Assembly (NCBI GenBank): GCA_937906285.1
Contig: CALCWL010000177.1
Location: 1-13,597, forward strand
Source: an uncultured Rhodanobacter sp.
Lineage (GTDB): Bacteria; Pseudomonadota; Gammaproteobacteria; Xanthomonadales; Rhodanobacteraceae
Reading direction: 5' to 3'
DNA: 13,597 nt
Numbering within the stretch: position 1 is the first letter of the stretch; the number at the start of each line of letters is the position of its first letter. The position numbers were made by a program, and so were the translations under genes. Positions 7,979 through 13,597 of this stretch are shown one piece after another. A model generated the notes under the pieces. The model saw nothing but the letters and a program-made list of their open reading frames with translations. It had not been told where the DNA came from and ran no database searches.

Positions 7979-9022
7979 ATGTCCGATCCAAGCAACGCCG
8001 CCGAGCCCGGTCACTGGGGCCCGCCCTACCTGCTGTACCTCGGCAGCGCCGACGACGACCTGGCGATCAAGACCGCCCGGGGCCTGGCCTACTGGCGCCC
8101 GGACTGGTGCGTGGGCCAGCTGCGGCGCGGCGACTGCAAGCCGACGCTGGGCCTGCCGGAGATGAGTGTCGGCGAAGCGCGCAAGGCCGGCGCCAACACC
8201 ATGGTGATCGGCGCGGCCAATGCCGGCGGCGTGATGTCGTCGCACATCGTGGCCGATGCCATCGCCGCGCTGGAAGCCGGCCTGCACGTGGCCGCGGGAC
8301 TGCACCAGAAGCTGCGCGACAACCCGGACATCGTCGCCGCGGCGCGACGCCACGGCCGCGAACTGTTCGATGCGCGCGACCCGATGCCGGGCCTGCCGGT
8401 CGGCAACGGCCGCCCGCGCGCCGGCCGGCGCCTGCTCACCGTGGGCACGGATTGCTCGGTCGGCAAGATGTACACCACGCTGGCGATCGAGCGCTCCATG
8501 CGCCGACGCGGACTCGCCGCCGATTTCCGCGCGACCGGACAGACCGGCATCCTGGTGGCCGGCTCCGGCATCCCGATCGACGCGGTGGTCGCCGACTTCA
8601 TCTCCGGCGCCGCCGAGAAGATTTCGCCGGCCCGCCTCGACGGCGGCTGGGACCTGATCGAAGGCCAGGGCTCGCTGTTCCATCCCTCCTATGCCGGCGT
8701 GTCGCTGGGCCTGCTGCACGGATCGCAAGCCGACGCGCTGGTGCTGTGCCACGAGCCCACCCGGCAGCACATGCGCGGCCTGCCCGATTACCCGCTGCCG
8801 GAACTCAAGCGTTGCCTGCAGGCCAACCTGGTTGCCGCGCAGCTGACCAACCCGGCGGTGAAGGCGGTGGGCGTGGCGCTGAACACCTCCCACCTCTCCG
8901 CCGCCGACGCCGCGAGCGCCTGCCGCCGGATCAGCGGCTTGCTCGAACTGCCTTGCCAGGACCCGGTGACCATGGGCGTCGAAGCGATCGTGGACAACCT
9001 GCTCGCATGTTGCGCGAACTGA
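7979..9022 (+). CDS. dgcN: DUF1611-family protein, DgcN-like D-glutamate N-acetyltransferase
   Basis: DUF1611 proteins of this type were recently shown, in marine proteobacteria and haloarchaea, to use acetyl-CoA to N-acetylate D-glutamate (DgcN), the first step of a D-glutamate breakdown route. The 347-residue product has the two-part family layout. An N-terminal domain (about 15-145) includes TMVIGAANAGGV, and a C-terminal P-loop-type domain includes GTDCSVGKMYT (156-166), FRATGQTGIL (183-192), DLIEGQGSLFHPSYAGVSLGL (225-245, the last part given as family core) and VGVALNTSHL. The start ATG 7979-7981 has GGGAG about 10 nt upstream. The gene overlaps the following epimerase gene by 16 nt, the same pairing as in the characterised system. 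The assignment rests on family recognition plus pairing; older annotations would call it a putative NAD-dependent epimerase or a hypothetical protein. Confidence 0.8.
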   Translation: MSDPSNAAEPGHWGPPYLLYLGSADDDLAIKTARGLAYWRPDWCVGQLRRGDCKPTLGLPEMSVGEARKAGANTMVIGAANAGGVMSSHIVADAIAALEAGLHVAAGLHQKLRDNPDIVAAARRHGRELFDARDPMPGLPVGNGRPRAGRRLLTVGTDCSVGKMYTTLAIERSMRRRGLAADFRATGQTGILVAGSGIPIDAVVADFISGAAEKISPARLDGGWDLIEGQGSLFHPSYAGVSLGLLHGSQADALVLCHEPTRQHMRGLPDYPLPELKRCLQANLVAAQLTNPAVKAVGVALNTSHLSAADAASACRRISGLLELPCQDPVTMGVEAIVDNLLACCAN

Positions 9023-9993
9023 ACATCCAGGAGCGCCGCTTCCCGCTCTCCGCGCCGTTCCGCATCTCGCGCGGGGTCAAGCACAACGCCGACGTGGTCA
9101 CTGTCGCCATGCGCCAGGGCGACAAGTGCGGACGCGGCGAAGCGGTGCCCTACGCGCGCTACGGCGAATCCGTCGCGTCGGTGATCGAGCAGATGGAGCA
9201 ACTGCGCCCGCAACTCGTCGCCGGCATGGGCCGCGACGAGCTGCAGGCGCAACTGCCAGCCGGCGCCGCGCGCAACGCGCTGGACGCCGCGCTGTGGGAC
9301 CTCGAATCGCAACTGAGCGGCGTGCCGGTCTGGCTGCGCCTGGCGCGTCCGCAACGCGCCGCGCTGGTGACCGCGCTGACCGTCGGCATCGACACGCCCG
9401 AACGCATGGGCGCGGCCGCCGCGCGCATCGCCGGCGCCGGGCTGATCAAGATCAAAGTCGATGCCGACGATCCCGCCGCACGCATCGACGCCGTGCGCCG
9501 TGCCGCACCGCATGACCGGCTCATCGTCGACCCCAACGAGAGCTGGAGCATCGAGCTGCTGCGCGACATGCAGCAGCCGCTGGCACGCGCCGGCGTCGAC
9601 CTGCTGGAACAGCCGCTGCCGGCCGACGCCGACGATGCGCTGCTGGATTTCTCCGGCAGCATCCCGATCTGCGCGGACGAAGCCTGCCACGAGACGCGCG
9701 ACCTGCCGCGCATGCGCGGGCGCTACCAGGCGATCAACATCAAGCTCGACAAGACCGGCGGCCTGACCGAGGCGTGGCACCTGTTGCGCGCCGCGCGCCG
9801 CGAGGGTTTCAAGGTGATGGTCGGCTGCATGGTGTGCTCGTCGCTGGGCATCGCCCCGGCGCTGGAGCTGGCGCGCGAGGCGGCCTTCGTCGATCTGGAC
9901 GGTCCGTTCTGGCTGCAGCACGACCATCCCGATGGCGTGCAGTTGCAGGGCGGCTCGCTGCTGCCGCCGCTGTCCGGTTTCTGGGGTGGCTGA
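9007..9993 (+). CDS. dgcA: Enolase-superfamily epimerase, DgcA-like N-acetyl-D-glutamate racemase (or Ala-Glu dipeptide epimerase)
   Basis: This is a 328-residue member of the muconate-lactonising subgroup of the enolase superfamily. It carries the capping domain, then the barrel with the catalytic KIK motif (Lys148, Lys150), metal ligands Asp175 (VDPNES), Glu201 (LLEQPLP) and Asp224 (CADEA), and the opposing Lys246 in INIKLDKTGG. All catalytic positions are present, so it should be active. Next to a DUF1611 gene it fits DgcA, which racemises N-acetyl-D-glutamate to the L form. A D-x-D pair (Asp296/Asp298, DLDGPF) is retained; in L-Ala-D/L-Glu epimerases it binds the dipeptide amino group, so a murein dipeptide epimerase is a real alternative. 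Either way the reaction converts a D-Glu unit to L-Glu. The start ATG 9007 overlaps dgcN by 16 nt and implies coupled translation. Confidence 0.88.
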   Translation: MLRELNIQERRFPLSAPFRISRGVKHNADVVTVAMRQGDKCGRGEAVPYARYGESVASVIEQMEQLRPQLVAGMGRDELQAQLPAGAARNALDAALWDLESQLSGVPVWLRLARPQRAALVTALTVGIDTPERMGAAAARIAGAGLIKIKVDADDPAARIDAVRRAAPHDRLIVDPNESWSIELLRDMQQPLARAGVDLLEQPLPADADDALLDFSGSIPICADEACHETRDLPRMRGRYQAINIKLDKTGGLTEAWHLLRAARREGFKVMVGCMVCSSLGIAPALELAREAAFVDLDGPFWLQHDHPDGVQLQGGSLLPPLSGFWGG

Positions 9994-10044
9994 AGGCCGC
10001 CGCCGTCGCGCCGACGCACCGCCCTTCCTGCCGGTGGCCCGCCG

Positions 10045-10083
10045 CTGGTGGCCGACGCGCGCCGGCGACTATGCTCGATCCGA
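10045..10083 (+). promoter_or_regulatory. Candidate promoter of the gamma-glutamyltransferase gene
   Basis: The 17-nt string GACTATGCTCGATCCGA (10067-10083) is identical to the core of block A in front of the receptor gene. CTGGTG (10045-10050) stands 19 nt before TATGCT (10070-10075), the same spacing as in blocks A and B. The upstream CACAACC dyad is absent, so this promoter may lack LysR control. It lies in the 110-nt gap after dgcA, with the predicted start about 20-25 nt before the ATG. Confidence 0.5.
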
Positions 10084-10103
10084 TAACCGTGGAGGATGAA
10101 ACC

Positions 10104-11873
10104 ATGTCCGATCGCAACATCCCGCGCTGGCGGCAAGCCGCGCTGGCTCTGGCACTGACCTTCGCCGCGTCCGGCGCGCCGGCCTGGGCGCAGGACGTCA
10201 ATCCCGACTCGACCGGTCGCGAGCCGGTCATCACCCGCGTCGCGCTGGAGAAGGCCAGGCCCGTGACGGCCAAGCACGCCATGGTGGTCAGCGCGCAGCA
10301 CCTGGCCACGATGGTGGGCGTGGACATCCTCAAGCGCGGCGGCAACGCGGTGGACGCCGCCGTGGCGGTGGGTTTTGCCGAGGCCGTGGTGCATCCGTGC
10401 TGCGGCAACATCGGCGGCGGCGGGTTCATGACCATCCACCTCAAGGATGGCCGCAACCTGTTCCTCAACTTCCGCGAAAAGGCGCCGCTGAAGGCCACGC
10501 CGAACATGTTCCAGGATGCCGACGGCAACGTGGTCGAGGGGCGCAGCACCGACAGCTATCTCGGCGTGGGCGTGCCGGGCACGGTGATGGGCTTCGACAC
10601 CGCGCTGAAGGCCTACGGCACGATGTCGCTGAAGCAGGTCATCGCGCCGGCGATCAAGCTGGCGCGCGAGGGTTACATCCTCAAGCAGGGCGATGTCGAC
10701 AGCCTCGAATCGCGTACCGAGGACTTCGCCAGACACGCCAACGTGGCGGCGATCTTCCTCAACCACGGCAAGCCGTACAAGGTCGGCGAACGGCTGGTGC
10801 AGAAGGACCTGGCCAACACCCTGGAGCTGATCGCCGACAAGGGCATCGACGCGTTCTACAAGGGCCCCATCGCCGAGGCCGTGGTCAAGGCCAGCGACGC
10901 CAACGGCGGCATCCTGTCGATGCGCGACTTTGCCGGTTACACCGCGCAGTGGGAGCAGCCGATCCGGTGCAAGTACCGCGGCTACACCGTGGTCTCGGCG
11001 CCCCCGCCCAGCTCCGGCGGCACCACGCTGTGCCTGATCCTGCAGATCATCGAACCCTACCCGCTCGCGAAGTGGGGTTACGGCTCGGTGGAGAGCGTGC
11101 ACTACATCGTGGAGGCCGAACGCCGCGCCTTCGCCGACCGCAACACCTACCTGGGCGATCCCGCCTTCGTGCACAACCCGATCGACGAGCTGCTCTCGGC
11201 CGACCACGCAGCCAAGCTGCGCGCCACCATCCGGCCTGACCGCGCCACGCCCTCGTCCGAGGTCAAGGGCAGCCTCGGCGCGCCCGAGGGCAACCACACC
11301 ACGCACTACTCGGTGGTGGACAAGGACGGCAACGCCGTCGCCGTCACCTACACCGTCAACTTCCTGTTCGGCAACAAGCAGATCGCCGGCAACACCGGCT
11401 TCTTCCTCAACGACGAGATGGACGACTTCACCTCCAAGCCCGGCGTGGCCAACGGTGCCGGCCTGGTCCAGGGCGTGATCAACCAGGTCGAACCGGGCAA
11501 GCGGCCGCTGAGCTCGATGACGCCGACGATCGTGCTGCGCGACGGCAAGCCGTTCATGCTCACCGGCAGCCCCGGCAGCGCCACCATCATCTCCTCCACG
11601 CTGGCCAGCATCATCAACGTGGTCGACTTCGGCATGAACATGCAGCAGGCCGTCAACGCGCCGCGCCTGCACCAGCAGTGGTATCCGGATGTCGTCTATG
11701 CCGGTCAGGGTCTGCTCACGCCCGAGTCGCAGAAGACCCTGGAAGCGATGGGCTACACCTTCCAGCAGTTCAGCGGCGGCGCGGTCGAGGCGATCCTGAT
11801 CAACCCGAAAACCGGTCTGCTGGAAGGCGCCAACGACCCGCGTCGCCCCGCGGGACTCGCTGCCGGGTACTGA
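10104..11873 (+). CDS. ggt: Secreted gamma-glutamyltransferase (Ggt)
   Basis: Ggt hydrolyses or transfers gamma-glutamyl groups from glutathione and other gamma-glutamyl peptides. The 589-residue proenzyme has normal length. Residues 1-30 are a Sec signal peptide ending AWAQ, so the enzyme is periplasmic. Family landmarks are GNIGGGGFMT (101-110), the substrate-binding Arg123 in NFREKAP, and SAPPPSSGGTT (298-308). The autoprocessing site lies before Thr399 in EGNHTTHYSVVDKDGNAV, so Thr399 becomes the nucleophile of the small subunit. NDEMDDF (436-442), PLSSMTPT (468-475) and the GSPGS turn (488-492) follow. The start ATG 10104 has an excellent GGAGG (10091-10095) 8 nt upstream. It follows dgcA on the same strand but has its own candidate promoter. 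In this setting it would release glutamate, including D-glutamate, from gamma-linked peptides for the DgcN/DgcA route (inference). Confidence 0.96.
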   Translation: MSDRNIPRWRQAALALALTFAASGAPAWAQDVNPDSTGREPVITRVALEKARPVTAKHAMVVSAQHLATMVGVDILKRGGNAVDAAVAVGFAEAVVHPCCGNIGGGGFMTIHLKDGRNLFLNFREKAPLKATPNMFQDADGNVVEGRSTDSYLGVGVPGTVMGFDTALKAYGTMSLKQVIAPAIKLAREGYILKQGDVDSLESRTEDFARHANVAAIFLNHGKPYKVGERLVQKDLANTLELIADKGIDAFYKGPIAEAVVKASDANGGILSMRDFAGYTAQWEQPIRCKYRGYTVVSAPPPSSGGTTLCLILQIIEPYPLAKWGYGSVESVHYIVEAERRAFADRNTYLGDPAFVHNPIDELLSADHAAKLRATIRPDRATPSSEVKGSLGAPEGNHTTHYSVVDKDGNAVAVTYTVNFLFGNKQIAGNTGFFLNDEMDDFTSKPGVANGAGLVQGVINQVEPGKRPLSSMTPTIVLRDGKPFMLTGSPGSATIISSTLASIINVVDFGMNMQQAVNAPRLHQQWYPDVVYAGQGLLTPESQKTLEAMGYTFQQFSGGAVEAILINPKTGLLEGANDPRRPAGLAAGY

Positions 11874-11881
11874 AATCCGCG

Positions 11882-11903
11882 AGGCCGCCCCGGTGAGCGG
11901 CCT
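11882..11903 (+). terminator. Hairpin after ggt
   Basis: A perfect 7-bp inverted repeat (AGGCCGC ... GCGGCCT, 8-nt loop) begins 8 nt past the ggt stop codon. It is GC-rich but has no following T-run, so it is only a possible terminator. Its position is consistent with an end to the ggt transcript before the unrelated downstream pair. Confidence 0.35.
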
Positions 11904-11987
11904 GCGCTAGATTAGGCAGCCGGACCACGAAGGCAGGAATGAACACGTGGCGCGACTGCCCGAACCGGCCGCGACGAGGCCGCCGCG

Positions 11988-13208
11988 ATGGATGCGCTGA
12001 TCACCGCCGCCGCACAGGCGCTGGCGGCGGGCGATCCGCTCGGTGCGATGACGCGGGTCGCCCTGCGCGAGGATGCGCCGGCGCTGGCGCTGCGCGGACT
12101 GGCCATGGCCCAGCTCGGCGATTTCCCGCGCGCAACGCTGCTGCTGCGGCGCGCGGCGCGCGCGTTCGGTCCGCGCGAGGCGACGGCGCGCGCCCGCTGC
12201 GTGGTGGCCGAGGCCGAGATCGCGCTGGCCTCGCGCGAGCTGGAGGGATCGACCCGGAAGCTCGACGCCGCGCGCGCCACGCTCGACGCGCACGGCGACC
12301 ACGCCAACGCGGCGCACGCGCGCTACCTCGGCATCCGCCGCCTGCTCCTGCTCGGGCGCCTCGACGAAACCGAACGGGCGCTGGCCACGGCAGCCGGTGC
12401 GTCGCTTCCGCCGGCTCTGCTGGCGGTGCACGAACTGGTCGTGGCAGGCGTGGCGATGCGTCGCCTGCGTGCGACGGCGGCACGTGATGCGCTCGCTCGC
12501 GCCGCCCGCGCCGCGCAACGCGCCGGCATCCCCGCGCTGATGGCGGAGGTGGACGCCGCCACGCACACCCTGCACGCACCCGCCGCGCGTTGGCTGGCCG
12601 CCGGGGAGGAACGCCTGCTGCCGCTGCGCGACGTCGAAGCCCTGCTGGCCTCGGACACCTTCGTCGTCGATGCCTGCCGCCATGCCGTGCGGCAGCGTGG
12701 CAAGACGGTCCCGCTGGCCAGTCGTCCGGTGTTGTTCGCGCTGATGCGGCAACTGGCCGAGGCGTGGCCGCATGGCGTGCCGCGCGATGCGCTGGTCGCC
12801 CGCGCGTTCCGCGCCAGGCACGCCGACGAGTCGTATCGCGCACGGTTGCGGGTGGAACTCGGGCGCCTGCGCCGCGCACTCGGTGAACTGGCCGAGGTAC
12901 GCGCCACCGGGCGCGGCTTCGTCCTGCTGCCGCGCCGCGCTGACCGGGTCGGCGTGCTGGCGTGGCCGGTCGAGTCCGCGCACGCGGCGGTGCTGGCCCT
13001 GCTCGGCGACGGCGAATCGTGGTCCAGTTCGGCACTGGCGCTCGCGCTGGGACGCAGCCAGCGCAGCGTGCAGCGGGCACTCGAAACGCTGGCGGCGGCC
13101 GGCAGCGTGCAGTGTTCCGGGCAGGGTCGCGCACGCCGCTGGATGACGCCGCTGGCGCCGGGATTCGCGACGACCTTGTTACTCCCGGCCCCGCTGTCGT
13201 TTGACTAG
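11988..13208 (+). CDS. TPR-like protein with two winged-helix DNA-binding domains (putative regulator)
   Basis: The 406-residue product has no signal peptide and should be cytoplasmic. Residues 1-200 are Ala/Arg/Leu-rich helices resembling tetratricopeptide-type repeats (for example LALRGLAMAQLGDFPRATLLL at 33-53). Residues about 225-315 look like an OmpR/SARP-type winged helix: a VPLASRPVLFALMRQL core, VPRDALVARAF, then RVELGRLRRAL and a terminal hairpin RGFVLLP. Residues about 330-388 form a second winged-helix-like unit (SSSALALALGRSQRSVQRALETLAAAG). GAGG at 11976-11979 is 8 nt before the chosen ATG. An upstream ATG at 11939 has a ribosome-site-like AAGGCAGGA but opens a different frame. 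The gene is followed after 36 nt by a beta-propeller gene on the same strand, so the two probably form a unit. The target genes and signal are unknown. Confidence 0.75.
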   Translation: MDALITAAAQALAAGDPLGAMTRVALREDAPALALRGLAMAQLGDFPRATLLLRRAARAFGPREATARARCVVAEAEIALASRELEGSTRKLDAARATLDAHGDHANAAHARYLGIRRLLLLGRLDETERALATAAGASLPPALLAVHELVVAGVAMRRLRATAARDALARAARAAQRAGIPALMAEVDAATHTLHAPAARWLAAGEERLLPLRDVEALLASDTFVVDACRHAVRQRGKTVPLASRPVLFALMRQLAEAWPHGVPRDALVARAFRARHADESYRARLRVELGRLRRALGELAEVRATGRGFVLLPRRADRVGVLAWPVESAHAAVLALLGDGESWSSSALALALGRSQRSVQRALETLAAAGSVQCSGQGRARRWMTPLAPGFATTLLLPAPLSFD

Positions 13209-13244
13209 CATGGCCCGCGTCTTCCCAACCCGAGGAGTGCGGAC

Positions 13245-13597
13245 ATGAAACGAGCAAACGCCGAGATCACCGCCGAATACGGCCCCTACCCCGGCGTCGA
13301 CGGCGTGCATGGCGTCACCTGCGATGGCGAACACGTGTGGTTCGCCTCCGGCACGCAACTGAATGCCTGCGACCCGGCCGGCGGCAACGTGCTGCGCAGC
13401 ATCGACATCGCCGCGCATGCCGGCACCGCGTTCGACGGTCGCCACCTGTTCCAGATCGCCGAGGACCGCATCCACAAGATCGATCCGCAAACGGGCCAGG
13501 TGCTGGCCACCATTCCCGCGCCGGGCGACAGCAGCTCGGGCCTGGCGTGGGCCGAGGGCACGCTGTGGGTGGGCCAGTATCGCGGGCGCAAGATCCA
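13245..13597 (+). CDS. Beta-propeller-like protein (partial, C-terminus off the window)
   Basis: 117 codons are present before the window ends. There is no signal peptide, so the product is probably cytoplasmic. The visible part shows repeating beta-strand units of the kind VHGVTCDGEHVWFASGTQL, TAFDGRHLFQIAEDRIHKID and GLAWAEGTLWVGQYRGRKI, spaced by about 40-45 residues. Each contains a hydrophobic strand, a DG/EG turn and a W/Y/F-rich strand, and one is followed by DPQTGQVLATI. This pattern is shared by SMP-30/YVTN/Vgb and glutamine-cyclotransferase-like propellers; I cannot choose between them from this fragment. GAGGAG at 13232-13237, 7 nt before the ATG, is a strong ribosome site. The gene follows the TPR/winged-helix gene by 36 nt, possibly co-transcribed. 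No catalytic residues can be assigned. Confidence 0.72.
   Translation, partial: MKRANAEITAEYGPYPGVDGVHGVTCDGEHVWFASGTQLNACDPAGGNVLRSIDIAAHAGTAFDGRHLFQIAEDRIHKIDPQTGQVLATIPAPGDSSSGLAWAEGTLWVGQYRGRKI

Noticed and set aside
9723..11672. Long open frame on the minus strand opposite ggt and the end of dgcA
   Set aside because: The translation is His/Arg/Val/Asp-rich antisense of two clearly real genes. No ribosome site or family motif was seen.
11939..12487. Frame from ATG 11939 with AAGGCAGGA just before it, a possible leader gene
   Set aside because: It runs out of frame with the regulator gene and gives an Arg/Gly-rich translation with no character. The frame from 11988 has two recognisable winged-helix domains and its own GAGG. 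A very short translated leader remains possible but is unsupported.
1..13597. Search for insertion sequences, CRISPR repeats, tRNA, rRNA and attachment sites
   Set aside because: No transposase motif, regularly spaced direct repeat, cloverleaf-like segment or long terminal inverted repeat was seen by eye. The only clear long repeat is the promoter block pair.

Overview
The window is GC-rich and densely coded. The strong C/G third-position bias, the trpG-trpD pair, the large TonB-dependent receptor and the GACTATGCT-type promoters suggest a gammaproteobacterium of the Xanthomonadales, perhaps the Rhodanobacteraceae. That placement is an inference from gene style and was not tested by a search. 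No mobile element, CRISPR array, tRNA or rRNA was seen. No stretch of 300 bases or more lacks a gene.

Left edge (1-1490, minus strand): the tryptophan genes trpG and trpD. They overlap by 4 nt, and trpD runs off the left end. A plausible sigma70 promoter for trpG sits over the 3' end of the peptidase gene upstream.

Centre (1487-11873): what appears to be one functional locus for scavenging glutamate-containing peptides, probably D-glutamate. On the minus strand, in transcription order, are a LysR regulator (6871-7773), a TonB-dependent outer-membrane receptor (4133-6616), an APC-superfamily amino-acid permease (2659-4011) and a secreted self-processing P1/DmpA-type aminopeptidase (1487-2659). 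Divergent from the regulator, on the plus strand, are a DUF1611 protein (DgcN-like D-glutamate N-acetyltransferase, 7979-9022), an enolase-superfamily epimerase (DgcA-like, 9007-9993) and a secreted gamma-glutamyltransferase (10104-11873).

The working model is an inference. The receptor brings gamma-glutamyl or murein-type peptides across the outer membrane. Gamma-glutamyltransferase and the P1 peptidase trim them in the periplasm, and the permease carries the released amino acids inward. DgcN then acetylates D-glutamate, and DgcA racemises N-acetyl-D-glutamate to the L form, which can enter normal glutamate/arginine metabolism. The strongest unexplained signal is a 71-bp promoter block present twice. 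One copy lies in front of the receptor gene and one in front of dgcN, each in the same orientation to its gene and 58/71 identical. Each carries a dyad centred near -65 from a shared -10 element, the expected position for a LysR recognition site. This ties both arms of the locus to the regulator that lies between them.

Right edge (11988-13597, plus strand): a separate pair of genes. One encodes a protein with an alpha-helical, TPR-like N-terminus followed by two winged-helix domains. The next, cut by the window end, encodes a cytoplasmic beta-propeller-like protein. Their function is not known to me.
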